Below are positions 7,493 to 16,300 of a DNA stretch of 26,164 nt, piece by piece; the first letter of the stretch is position 1; every line of letters begins with the position of its first letter. The notes beneath the pieces are model-generated. The model was not told the origin of the DNA, did not search any database, and saw only the letters and a list, made by a program, of their open reading frames with translations. The position numbers were made by a program, and so were the translations under genes. Source of the stretch: a bacterium (GTDB taxonomy: Bacteria; Gemmatimonadota; Glassbacteria; GWA2-58-10); NCBI GenBank assembly GCA_021372515.1, contig JAJFUG010000099.1:1-26164 (forward strand), written 5' to 3'.

Positions 7493-8856
7493 CCCAGGTT
7501 GGCGTTCTGCTGCCTGAGCAACGCCTGCACCTGCTTGACATCCACCGCGCGGGCGGAGACCCCGCTTTGCGCCGCCACGGCCGCGGCCGCCCCGGCCCCG
7601 TGCCCGGTCACCAGGCAGGTGCCGATAATGCGCGTGTCCTCGACCAGGGCTTTCTCGAAACAGAAACAGCGCCCCGCGGCGATCAGGTTCTCGGTCTTCT
7701 TCGGTAAAAGCGCGCGGTAGGGTATCTGCCACCAGGGACGCTCGCGCATGGTAACCCGCTTGCCCTTGTACATGAGGCTGGTCCAGGCGCCGCTCACCCC
7801 GATCACGTCCTCGAAGCTCTTGTAGGTCATCGTGTCTTCCAGGGTCAGGCGGTACTCGGCGTCCAGGATACGCGACATGCGCACGCCAAGCTGCGCGGCC
7901 GTGTCCAGCAGGAACACTTTCTCGTAGCCGGGCTTGGAGCGGATTTTCTGCACGTTCTCCCAGATCTGGATCCGGTATTTCTGCTGCAGCCCGGCCAGGG
8001 CGTTCAGGTCGAGCGCATCCTGGTCGTCATCCCCGTGCATGTTGAACCAGTTCACGCCCTCGACCGGCGTTGGCAGGCCGATCTCCTGCGCTTCGAACCC
8101 CGGCCGCGATTTGTCGATCTTGTCAATGTTGCCCAGACGGTGCACCAGGCCGATATGGTATTTCATGTTCTCGTAGCTCTCCCCGGCCAGGCTCAGCACG
8201 TCCCCGTCCCCGGTGCCGTCCACCACCAGCTTGGGCGCAACCGCCACCCGCCCGGACTTGGTCTCCAGGATCACCGCCTTGATCCATCCGTTCTCCAACA
8301 CCACGTTGGAGACCCAGCAGTGGTAGAGCACCCGCACGCCGGCCTCGCGTGTCATGGCGTCCAGCACGTACTTGCCCGCCTCCGGGTCGATCGTGGGGTT
8401 CACCTCCTCGATCGACATGCCCAGCTCACGCAGACGGCTGTTGATCTCGCCGCCGATCCCGAAAATCACCTGCTTGAACCCACCCTTCTTGTCCAATCCG
8501 TGGGTGGAGAGCAGTGGCAGCACCAGCCCCCCGGTCCAGAGGCCGCCCAAATGATTATAGCGCTCCACCAGAATAACCTTGGCCCCGGCGCGCCCGGCGG
8601 CGATTGCGGCCGCCACCCCGGCGGGTCCGCCGCCCGCCACCAGCACGTCCGTTTCGGCGATCACCGGTATCTGGCGCGCCGGTTCCAGAATGCTCGCCCC
8701 GGTTTGCAGTTTTAACCCCGCGGCCAGCGTATCCGGTTTGACAGCAGGTTCCGGCGCGGCAGCGGTTTGCTTGTCTTTCTGCGGGCTGCACTGCGCCGCG
8801 CCGAGCAGCGCACCGGAGGAGACGGCGACTGTGGAGATGAAATTTCTGCGCTTCAT
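7489..8856 (-). CDS. Tat-exported FAD-dependent oxidoreductase (FAD_oxidored family)
   Basis: A 455-residue flavoprotein. The N-terminus MKRRNFISTV plus a hydrophobic run to about residue 20 is a twin-arginine-type signal, so the folded holoenzyme is probably periplasmic. A Rossmann dinucleotide site GGGPAG is at 75-80, ending in the ribose-binding Glu98 (VILVER). Further family features are GGLWTGG (104-110), VVDGTGDGD and the C-terminal NLIAAGRCFCFEKA and GTCLVTGHGAG segments. The start ATG 8856 has AAGAGG 7 nt upstream. The substrate is unknown; family members include enzymes acting on diverse small organics. The ATGA overlap with the polyferredoxin gene argues that the two work as one dehydrogenase-electron carrier unit. 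Cys23 follows a poor lipobox (AAQC), so lipid anchoring is unlikely. Confidence 0.85.
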   Translation of the reverse strand: MKRRNFISTVAVSSGALLGAAQCSPQKDKQTAAAPEPAVKPDTLAAGLKLQTGASILEPARQIPVIAETDVLVAGGGPAGVAAAIAAGRAGAKVILVERYNHLGGLWTGGLVLPLLSTHGLDKKGGFKQVIFGIGGEINSRLRELGMSIEEVNPTIDPEAGKYVLDAMTREAGVRVLYHCWVSNVVLENGWIKAVILETKSGRVAVAPKLVVDGTGDGDVLSLAGESYENMKYHIGLVHRLGNIDKIDKSRPGFEAQEIGLPTPVEGVNWFNMHGDDDQDALDLNALAGLQQKYRIQIWENVQKIRSKPGYEKVFLLDTAAQLGVRMSRILDAEYRLTLEDTMTYKSFEDVIGVSGAWTSLMYKGKRVTMRERPWWQIPYRALLPKKTENLIAAGRCFCFEKALVEDTRIIGTCLVTGHGAGAAAAVAAQSGVSARAVDVKQVQALLRQQNANLG

Positions 8857-8968
8857 GGCAGGGCCTCTTGGAATGACTTGACTGGATGGGTTATTCTATG
8901 TCCGATGGAATGCTGCAACCGGCGCAACGCTGGAGCAGGTCGGGCGCGTCCGCCGCAGGGATGGGATT

Positions 8969-8996
8969 AAGATACGCGACCTTAAGCCGCTGTCAA
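8969..8996 (-). promoter_or_regulatory. Sigma70-type promoter candidate for the FAD/polyferredoxin operon
   Basis: On the minus strand a perfect TTGACA (8996-8991) is followed after 16 bases by TATCTT (8974-8969). It points toward the FAD oxidoreductase start at 8856, leaving a leader of about 105 nt. Confidence 0.45.
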
Positions 8997-9027
8997 GCTG
9001 TAACGTGAAAGACGCGGAAATACCGAC

Positions 9028-9058
9028 AAAAAAAGGGCACGGCGCGCCGTGCCTCTAC
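9028..9058 (-). terminator. GTAGGGGC palindrome family, copy 3, with T-tract
   Basis: An 18-base perfect palindrome, GGCACGGC/GC/GCCGTGCC (9036-9053), is preceded on the minus strand by GTAGA and followed by seven T (A-run 9028-9034). It lies about 155 bases past the stop of the UroD-like gene. It could terminate that transcript and shield the FAD operon promoter just downstream. Confidence 0.6.
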
Positions 9059-9109
9059 AAAAAGTTTTTCTATCGTCCTCGGACTGTACCCCCCGACCCC
9101 GCGGCTTTG

Positions 9110-9133
9110 CTGCTTTGGCCGAAACCAAAGCAG
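9110..9133. repeat. CTGCTTTGG stem-loop repeat, copy 1
   Basis: Nine-base stem CTGCTTTGG / CCAAAGCAG with loop CCGAAA, preceded by GGCTTTG and followed by AAAA. A second copy at 21120-21143 has the same loop and flanks and one swapped base pair in the stem. Confidence 0.7.
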
Positions 9134-9213
9134 AAAAGAGTCTTTCGGCTTCTCACTGCAATTCCCTAACCGGACGTTACTGCCTCACTCCTCTTTCCCA
9201 AGGAGGTAAGCGG

Positions 9214-10266
9214 CTATAACCCCTCCTCCTGCCTCAGGATACGCGCCGCCTCCACCAGGGCCAGGTAGCCATCCGTGGGCACGTACTCCGGGATCGAGTT
9301 GCCCGAGCCCAGGGCCCAGCCGCGCGCCGAGGCCCGGAACCGTCGCCCGTCCTCCACCGCCCGTCGCGTAATCTCCCCGGGCTTCTCGCGGCACAGAAGG
9401 TCCATGTCGATCCCGCCGAACAGCCCGATCCGCTTACTGTAGCGCCCGATCCACTCGTCGAACGGCGCGATCACGTCCTCGTTCGAGTGCTTAGCGTCGA
9501 TCCCCGCGGCGATCACGTCCTCCATCACCTCGAATATGCAGCCGCAGGAGTGCCAGAGCATCGGCTTGCCCGCGTCGTGTATCGCCCCGATCAGACGCCT
9601 GTACTGCGGGATAACGTGCCGGCGAATGACATCCGGGCTGGAGAGCAGCCCGCCCTTGAATCCCAGGTCGTCTCCGATGCGGCAGACCGCGAACAGGTCG
9701 CCCCAGCGGCGGAGGAACCCGCTCCAGATCGCGAGCATCGTATCGCCGATAGCCCGGTACAGCGCGGCGAAAGTCTCGGGGTCATCCACCTGGAGGTAGC
9801 TCAGCTGCTCGAACCCCACCAGGTCCTCGCTCAGCTCGTACACGCCGTAGCCCGCCCCTCCCACGGCCAGCATCCCCTCCGGCAGGGCTTTGCCCAGAGC
9901 GCGGAACTGGCTGTCGTAGGCTTTCCAGAACAGCTCCGGCAGCTCGGCCCAGGGGTAGCGCTCGAAATCGGCCCGGCACTGGATCGGCCCGGGCCTGCCG
10001 CCGTAGATCGCGCCGTGGCCCGGCAGTATCTCGGCGATCCCGGCCTCGAACGAGACCGTGTCGTAGGTCATCTCGCGGAAAAAACGGCAGTAGCAGTCGA
10101 AAAAGTGCTCCTGGCCGGAGCTGTCGCCCTCAAGCTCCCCGGCGAACGAGAGGCCCAGGATACGCTCCATCACCGGCGGGTTGATAATGTGCTCGTACAG
10201 GGGAAGGCGCGCCGGGCGGCGATTGCGGGCCGCCTCGACCAAGTGCGTGTAGTCCGGAGTGAACAT
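9214..10266 (-). CDS. Uroporphyrinogen decarboxylase (URO-D)-family protein
   Basis: A 350-residue soluble protein of the HemE/MtaA superfamily (TIM-barrel). The C-terminal core shows the family pattern: a GKPMLWHSCGCIFEVM stretch, then GIDAKHSNED, then KRIGLFGGIDMDLL. True HemE makes coproporphyrinogen; the HxCG motif here (His and Cys in WHSCG) is instead typical of the corrinoid-dependent methyltransferase-like branch, where such residues bind zinc. No corrinoid protein is next to it, so the substrate stays open. The start is set at ATG 10266 because the longer frame would begin with a GTG inside a palindromic repeat (10293-10314); ATG 10278 is an alternative. It is upstream of, and on the same strand as, the FAD oxidoreductase, but separated by 357 bases with a terminator-like palindrome and a promoter. 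Confidence 0.75.
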   Translation of the reverse strand: MFTPDYTHLVEAARNRRPARLPLYEHIINPPVMERILGLSFAGELEGDSSGQEHFFDCYCRFFREMTYDTVSFEAGIAEILPGHGAIYGGRPGPIQCRADFERYPWAELPELFWKAYDSQFRALGKALPEGMLAVGGAGYGVYELSEDLVGFEQLSYLQVDDPETFAALYRAIGDTMLAIWSGFLRRWGDLFAVCRIGDDLGFKGGLLSSPDVIRRHVIPQYRRLIGAIHDAGKPMLWHSCGCIFEVMEDVIAAGIDAKHSNEDVIAPFDEWIGRYSKRIGLFGGIDMDLLCREKPGEITRRAVEDGRRFRASARGWALGSGNSIPEYVPTDGYLALVEAARILRQEEGL

Positions 10267-10292
10267 TGAAAGTCCCATTAAACTGGTTTTCT

Positions 10293-10314
10293 GTAGGGGC
10301 ACGGCATGCCGTGC
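10293..10314. repeat. GTAGGGGC palindrome family, copy 4
   Basis: GTAGGGGC is followed by a perfect 16-base palindrome GCACGGCA/TGCCGTGC (10299-10314). It fills the short gap between the UroD-like gene and the AT-rich gene. It has no T-tract. Confidence 0.8.
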
Positions 10315-10321
10315 TCGAATT

Positions 10322-10918
10322 TCACTCTATTTGAGTTAAAGCTCGGATAAATTCCTTCCCAAACTCTGTAATTCTCACAAATGGCTCTTTGGTTGGCCCC
10401 CACCTTGCATTGGTATCCATCGCAAATATATTGGCACTCATAAGACTGTAGACAGATTCATTTTCATCGCCAGTTCCACTTGCAATCTGACAAAAATCAT
10501 CGCTATTCAAATCTACTTTGGCGAGAACTGATATGTCTTTTTCGTTTAGCAATGCAAGCACCTGAAAAAACTTTTCAAGCTGAAAATCGTTTTTATTCTC
10601 AGCCTTACAAAATCCAGAGAATACTTGTTTCATCCTTTCCCTTTTCCCTGCATTCCTTTCTCTTATATACTTTTCCAGAGCAAAAACAAATCCATCCTGG
10701 AATTGTTGATCCTGTAAAATTTGTTCTGAAAACACTGCTGGATTGTCCCGAATCATCTCAACCCATTCCAAAGCTCTCTGGTGGCGCAATTGCATTCCTG
10801 AACCGATTAAAACCTTCGCCAGACCCCATGCGGTACCAAGAAATGGCACAGAAGAAACAATTACATCAACCGCAACAAGCGTGCTTCCTTTGATAATTTC
10901 TTTATCCTTTTCTTTCAT
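10322..10918 (-). CDS. AT-rich gene of unknown function, possible membrane-active N-terminus and winged-helix-like C-terminus
   Basis: A 198-residue protein I do not recognise. Residues 12-42 form a glycine-containing hydrophobic hairpin (VAVDVIVSSVPFLGTAWGLAKV) that could insert into membrane. Residues 50-125 are charged and helical. The last 70 residues, ending VRITEFGKEFIRAL, read like a winged-helix module. Counted rows are 37-45% GC against roughly 60% or more next door, which suggests recent horizontal acquisition. The start ATG 10918 has AAAGAGG 8 nt upstream, and that site overlaps the TAA stop of the symporter (10932-10934), so expression is tied to that gene. Its size, composition and position would suit a defence or effector gene, but nothing in the sequence proves it. 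Confidence 0.75.
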   Translation of the reverse strand: MKEKDKEIIKGSTLVAVDVIVSSVPFLGTAWGLAKVLIGSGMQLRHQRALEWVEMIRDNPAVFSEQILQDQQFQDGFVFALEKYIRERNAGKRERMKQVFSGFCKAENKNDFQLEKFFQVLALLNEKDISVLAKVDLNSDDFCQIASGTGDENESVYSLMSANIFAMDTNARWGPTKEPFVRITEFGKEFIRALTQIE

Positions 10919-10931
10919 TGAAAATTCCTCT

Positions 10932-12437
10932 TTAATAACTTTGGTCGTTTTCCCTTACCCGGCGGGCCAGCCAGGGGCCGCATGCCAGCAGCAGCACCAC
11001 GGCCAGGCCCCACTGGGCCAGGCAACTGCCGATTGTGGCCACGCCCAGCGGGTTCCACCAGTTGGCCCGGTCCCATCCCACGGAGAGCCAGAACCACCAC
11101 AGCAACAACACCGCGAACTGGAGCGGGATCAGCCAGCGCAGGGTGAAAGCGAACCCGCGGCCGGGTTTCATGTCCGGCGTGTCCTCACGGTTCACCACCT
11201 CGCCCACGAACCGACCCGTCCCGTAGCGGCTCACCCCCAGGCTGAACAGAAGGCCGCTCACCAGCAACCCCAGGCCCCAGACCCAGTCCTGGTTGTCGAA
11301 AAACTTTCCCGACAGCGCGCTGGGCGCCCCGCCCAGCAGGGTGAGCACGGTCACGATCACAACAGCTTTCCCGCGCCGCAGCCCCAGGTCGATCAGGTTC
11401 TTGACCCACATTTCAAGCATGGAGATAAAGCTGGACATGGCCGCGAAAAACAATGCGAGAAAAAACAGCGGCAGCATCACCCGGCCACCCGGCCCGGCCC
11501 CAAGAAGGCGCGGGATCGAGATGAAAGTCAGGCCCGTGCTGTTCTCGCCCGGCAGCTTGACCACCGCCGCGGCCTGCTCGGCGGGCAGAAGGGCGAATAC
11601 CGTGGGGATCACGGCCAGGGCGGCAAGTAAGCTGGCCGTGTTGTCGCCCAGGCCCATGATCAGGCCGTTCTGGACAATCTTTTCTTTCGGACGGCTGTAG
11701 ACCGAGTAGGTCAGCAGAAGGCCCCAGCCCGCCCCTGTGCTCCAGGCGCTCTGGGAGAGCGCCTCCAGGTAGACCCGTGGGCTGAACAGGTCCGCGGCGT
11801 TGAACTGGAACAGGTATTTCACGCCCGCCATGGCCCCGGGAAGGCAGAGCGCGCGCACCGCGGCGTAGATCAGGATCAGCGCCAGCACCGGGATCATCAC
11901 CTTGGCCGAGCCCTCGATCCCCAGCCGCACCCCCGCGCCCACAACCAGGGCGGCCAGCACCGCCGCCGCGGCGTGGTAGGCCAGCGCCTGCCAGCTCCCG
12001 GCGAATGCATGCCAGAACTCCGGCCCGGTGGCGCCGTTCACCGCGCCGCTCAGCGCACCCACCAGGTAGCGCAGGCACCAGCCCGTGACCACCGAGTAGT
12101 AGAACATGATCCCGCCGGTGATCAGGGCCACAAACCCACCCATCCAGGCCCCACGCTCACCGCGCAGGAACATGAACGAGCCCAGCGAGCCCCGGCGCGA
12201 GGCCCGTCCCAGGGCGCTCTCGGTCACCAGCAGCGGGATCGACCAGAGGAACAGGAACAGCGTCCAGGCCAGGATGAACACCCCTCCGCCGTTAGCCGCG
12301 GCCACGCGCGGGAAACGCCAGATATTGCCCGTGCCCACGGCGATCCCCAGGGCGGTCATCAGCATGCCCCAGCGGCTGGAGAAAAGCTCGGCCGCGCGGC
12401 CCTTGCGCGTGTCCTGACTGCTGAAAGGCTCTGTCAT
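10932..12437 (-). CDS. Sodium:neurotransmitter symporter (NSS/SNF) family transporter
   Basis: A 501-residue inner-membrane protein with a LeuT-type fold and about 12 helices. The TM1 signature GTGNIWRFP at residues 35-43 (sodium and substrate site), followed by NGGGVFILAWTLFLF, is diagnostic of NSS transporters, as is the SQSAWSTGAGWG segment of TM6. It probably imports an amino acid or amine with sodium; the substrate cannot be told by eye. The start ATG 12437 lacks a strong Shine-Dalgarno. It begins only 34 bases after the terminator of the preceding gene, so its promoter must lie in or across that terminator. The final residues (NDQSY) are already in AT-rich sequence, so the boundary of the AT-rich islet appears to fall at the very end of this gene. 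Confidence 0.9.
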   Translation of the reverse strand: MTEPFSSQDTRKGRAAELFSSRWGMLMTALGIAVGTGNIWRFPRVAAANGGGVFILAWTLFLFLWSIPLLVTESALGRASRRGSLGSFMFLRGERGAWMGGFVALITGGIMFYYSVVTGWCLRYLVGALSGAVNGATGPEFWHAFAGSWQALAYHAAAAVLAALVVGAGVRLGIEGSAKVMIPVLALILIYAAVRALCLPGAMAGVKYLFQFNAADLFSPRVYLEALSQSAWSTGAGWGLLLTYSVYSRPKEKIVQNGLIMGLGDNTASLLAALAVIPTVFALLPAEQAAAVVKLPGENSTGLTFISIPRLLGAGPGGRVMLPLFFLALFFAAMSSFISMLEMWVKNLIDLGLRRGKAVVIVTVLTLLGGAPSALSGKFFDNQDWVWGLGLLVSGLLFSLGVSRYGTGRFVGEVVNREDTPDMKPGRGFAFTLRWLIPLQFAVLLLWWFWLSVGWDRANWWNPLGVATIGSCLAQWGLAVVLLLACGPWLARRVRENDQSY

Positions 12438-12470
12438 GGGAAGGCTCGGGTCGGCAAGAGGGTTTCAGGC

Positions 12471-12510
12471 AAAAAGAAACCGGCCCCCCGGATACTGCGG
12501 AGCCGGTTTC
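12471..12510 (-). terminator. Rho-independent terminator after the calcium-loop repeat gene
   Basis: On the minus strand GAAACCGGC (12510-12502) and GCCGGTTTC (12484-12476) form a 9-base stem followed directly by TTTTT (12475-12471). It lies 55 bases beyond the stop of the repeat protein gene. Confidence 0.85.
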
Positions 12511-12564
12511 GAACCGGTTCATCCCGCCCGGCCGCTTCATTGGCCGGGCCTGAAGGCCCTGGTC

Positions 12565-13236
12565 TTACTGCCAGACATCGGGCTTGTTGTCGCCGTCGGT
12601 GTCGAATCCGGCCTGACCCTTGCTGCCGTCCTCGTTGTACTTCTGCCACACGTCCGGCTTGCCGTCCTTGCCCTTGTTGTCGTAGGCGATCTCTTTCTTC
12701 TTGCCGTTGGGATAGTACTCGACCCACTGGTCCGTGATACCGTCGCCGTTGGTGTCGACTTCCATCCGCTCCTTGGCACCGTCAGCCGTATAGAACACCA
12801 CCTGGTCGGGCTTGTCTGCCCCCTTGGTGGAAAGCTCCACCTTTTCCAGCTTGCCTGTGGCGGGATTGTAATACTGCCACTGGTCTATCTTGCCGTTCTT
12901 CTTGGTGTCCTTCTCGACCCGGACTTTTTCACCCTTCTCGTTGAAATAAGTGAATTCATCGATCGTGCCGTCGAAATCCGTATCCGTCTCGGTTTTGACC
13001 GCGATGCCCTCTTTGGTGAAATAGCGGGTCTTGTCGATCTTCCCGTCGCCGTTGGTGTCCGCCTCGATCAGCTCGATCTTGCCGGCGTTGTTCGAGTAGG
13101 TCCAGGTGTCGGGCTTGCCGTCCTTGTTCGAGTCCTGCTCTTCCTTCAGAAGCCCGGCCTTGTCCTGCGCGGTCAACTGGACCGCAGGCGCCGCCACCAG
13201 AGCCATACCGAGAAACAATGCCGCCATAGAACGCAT
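12565..13236 (-). CDS. Secreted protein of eight 25-residue calcium-loop repeats
   Basis: A 223-residue exported protein. A signal peptide (MRSMAALFLGMALVAAPAVQLTAQ) precedes a mature part made almost wholly of repeats of about 25 residues. Each has a Ca-binding-type loop (DTNGDGKID and variants, starting near residues 35, 60, 85, 110, 136, 161, 186 and 212) followed by a strand like WxYYN..GK.E. The 136 repeat is degenerate (STKGADKPD). The loops resemble thrombospondin type 3 / dockerin-like EF loops. The start is ATG 13236, because GGAGG (13247-13243) lies 6 nt upstream; the frame open to 13260 adds a cytosolic-looking tail before the signal. It lies 130 bases downstream of the metallopeptidase-barrel gene and shares its strand, so the two may be co-expressed. 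Its role is unknown; a periplasmic or surface calcium-binding scaffold is an inference. Confidence 0.8.
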   Translation of the reverse strand: MRSMAALFLGMALVAAPAVQLTAQDKAGLLKEEQDSNKDGKPDTWTYSNNAGKIELIEADTNGDGKIDKTRYFTKEGIAVKTETDTDFDGTIDEFTYFNEKGEKVRVEKDTKKNGKIDQWQYYNPATGKLEKVELSTKGADKPDQVVFYTADGAKERMEVDTNGDGITDQWVEYYPNGKKKEIAYDNKGKDGKPDVWQKYNEDGSKGQAGFDTDGDNKPDVWQ

Positions 13237-13366
13237 CTCGCACCTCCAACAGGTTATCATTCATCCGGTCTGGAACCCGTTTATGCAATTTTTCCCAAAC
13301 TAATTTTGCAGCGCGCCTGACGCAAGCAATTTCTGGCCTGATTTTCGGCACGGCGCGGCGCAAGGC

Positions 13367-16300
13367 TCAGAAATCGGAGCCGATCGAGAAATAATTCCGG
13401 TGACGGCCCTTGATCAGCTCGTCGCTCTTGTAAATCTGGTTCTTGTAGTAGTAGTAGGCGCTCTCGTAATGGTCCAGTGCCTTGGCGAAATCGAACTTGA
13501 TGATGAAATACCCCAGGTTCATCCGCGTGCCGAAACCGTAGGCCGCCTGGGCGTTCTTCAGCTTGAACAGCTTGGTGTTGGTCGTGGTGAACGGCTGGAA
13601 CGCTTCGGTGTTGTACCACGCGCTGCCCACGTCGAAGAAAAGCACCCCTCCGATCCCGCGCAGATAGATCGGCAGCGGCCAGCCCAGCACCAGGTGCTCG
13701 ATCAGCGGAAAACGCAGCTCGAAATTACCCAGCAGTAGATTGTTGCCGCGCATGTCACCGTAACCCGCCCCGCGGAACGTGTACGGACCGCCGATGTAGA
13801 AAGTCTGCGGGTCGCTGCCCCGCCGCGTGCCGGCGATCACCCGGCTGGCGATAGTCACTCGCTGCCAGAACAGCATGTACTTGCGCCAGTCGGCCAGCAC
13901 CTCGGTAAAACTGATTTCACCGAAGAACTGGCGCATGCCCAGACGGTAGCGCCCGCCGTCCACCGGCCCGGTGTAGCCGAAAGCCGTGTTGTCGTAGACC
14001 AGCGCCACCTCCGGCCCCGCGAAATAGCTCGTCCCGAACTTGGTCAGGTCGCGCTCCTTGGTCCCATAGCCGTAGTAGCTGAACGGGTCGAGGTAGAAAT
14101 CCACCCCGAAAGTCTTCGAGCTGATCGTGTAGGCGTTGAGCGCCCACTCCAGGCGGCGGAAACGGTCGAACGGGCGGCTGAACACCAGCCCGACCCCACG
14201 CCAGATGTTGGCGAAATAGTCCCCGCCGTACGAGGATATGGTCGACAGGTAGTACACGTCCCGGAACTGGGTGACATAGAACCCGATATTTGTCCGCGGC
14301 TTCAGGTAGGTGTACTGGAACAGGAGGTCGCTGTCCTGGATCTTGCCGTACAGGTTGGCCCCGATCATCAGGTTGTGGTTCGACAGCACGTCGCTGATCG
14401 AGACCATCACCCCACCGGTGGCGCCCACGTTGCCCATGTACGAGCCGTAGCCGGTCACGTAGTCGGTGGTGAACTTAGCCTTGTATCTCCTGTTCTTGAA
14501 AGTCGAGGTGTCGGGCAGCGGTATCTTGTCCTTGGGCACGTCGAAATCAAAACTGATCGGCGGCATCTGCTTCTCGCGCGCCAGGGAGTCGGCCCGCAGA
14601 AGGCTAAGGTCGAGCGAGTCGAGCGGCTGGGCGCCGCCGGCGCCGGTGACCGAGGAGGCCACCGTGCTGTCAAGATGCGCCAGGGCGCTGTCCAGGCCGG
14701 GGAGGCCGGCGTTCAGCGAGTCGGCCCGCCGCACCAGATCGAAAAGCGACAGCGTGTCCAGCGCCGAAATGGCCTTGACGCGCGCCTGACGGAGCGCCCG
14801 GGCCAGGCTGTCCACCCGCGCCAGGCTGTCCAGCATGGACAGGCTGTCGCGCAGCCCGATCAGGAACTCGTGCCGCCACTCCGAGGTCGCGCCCTGACGG
14901 GCCAGGCTGTCCAGCACCGCGGAATCCTCCACCTGCGGCGGGTGGACATCGATCATGTCCGGCATCGGGGGCCTGGAAACCACCGGCCGGGCGACCGCGG
15001 TCTCCATCTTACCGGCCTGCGTCGCCGCCGGGTGGCCGTTAACCCCGTTAAGACGGCCCGGAGCGGCCAGGGTGGAATCGTTGGCTTTCGGGGATGGCGG
15101 GTGTGGCGACAGACTGTCCCGCGCGGCCTGGTCGCGCTCGAGTTCGGTTTTCAGCTCGGCGATACGCGCCCGGGTGGCGTTCAGGTGGATCGTCTCGTAG
15201 GCGAAAGTGCGGCTCGTGTCCGGGATCCAGGCCTTGCCCATGCCCTCCGGGCTGTTCAGCACGAAAATGTCCCAGCCGGCCTGGTAGAAAGCGCTGTAGG
15301 CCATCCGGCCGCTGGACGCGCTCCAGGTGAGGCAGGGGCTGGTCTCGGTCGGCCCGGCCACGCCGGTCAGGATATCGGTGACCTGGTATTCCTTCCCGTC
15401 GGTGAAATCGTGGTAGAAAATGTTCGGGATGCCCGTGCGGTCGGTCACGTAGGCGATCTTGCTCCCGTCCGGCGACCACTGGGGCGAGATGTTGTCCATG
15501 TAGCTGTTGGGCAGGATGTCGTACTTGCCGCTGGCCAGGTCGAGAACGCCGATCCGGTAGTCGGAGAAAATCAGGCGGTCCAGGTCGGTGCCGGGACCGT
15601 ACTCGGTGACGAATGCAATTTTCTTGCCGTCCGGGGAATAGACCGGGTCGCGCTGGGTGTAGCGGTCGTCGGTCAACTGCTCCAGCTTGCCGCTCTCCAC
15701 CTCCACGGTGTAGAGGTTCGAGCGCCCCCCATCGATCCCGCAGAACACGATCCTCTTGCCGTCGGGCGAGAAGCTCGGGCTCAGGATGCCATCCAGCCCG
15801 AACTTGAACTGGTGCACGATCCGCTTGTTGAACGTGGCCAGCACGTAGATCGCTTCCTCGGGGCCGCTCTTGGCCACGAAAGTCAGGTAGCGGTCATCCC
15901 GGCTCCAGTTCAGGCTGGTGTAGAGGAAACGGAAGTTCTCGAAATCCGGGTTGCGCTGGCCCTCGACCAGCTTTTTCGGCTCGCGGCCGTCGATCGCGCT
16001 GGCCTCCCAGATATCGATATAGCCGTCCTTGTTCGAGATGTAGGCCAGCTTTTCGCCCGTGGAATTGAGCGCCGGGGCCACGTTGTAGCTGCCGCCGTCC
16101 TCGCTGTGCTTGGTCAGGCGGCGCGAGAAATCCTCGGGTTTCTTGTAGTTGACTATCTGCGGCAGATAGGTCTTGCGGATGTCCTCGTTCCACTGCTGGC
16201 TCAGGGTTTTCAGGTCGGCTCCGATCGAGCTCTTGAACGCCCGGCCCGCGTTGCCGAACACCGGGGTTTTCTGCAGTATCTCGCCGATCTTCTTGTTGCC

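Larger units (their letters stand above)
8857..9213. other. Intergenic spacer with promoter and two repeat types
   Basis: This 357-base gene-free stretch holds a minus-strand promoter candidate (8969-8996), a GC palindrome with T-tract (9028-9058) and a stem-loop repeat (9110-9133). No open frame with a ribosome binding site was seen in it. Confidence 0.6.

Noticed and set aside
7493-7732. An 80-residue N-terminal extension of the polyferredoxin
   Set aside because: It overlaps the FAD oxidoreductase gene in another frame and is Arg/Gly-rich noise; the ATGA overlap at 7489-7492 gives a natural start.
7489-8856. Lipoprotein anchoring of the FAD oxidoreductase at Cys23
   Set aside because: The preceding residues (AAQ) are not a lipobox; the twin-arginine signal explains export better.
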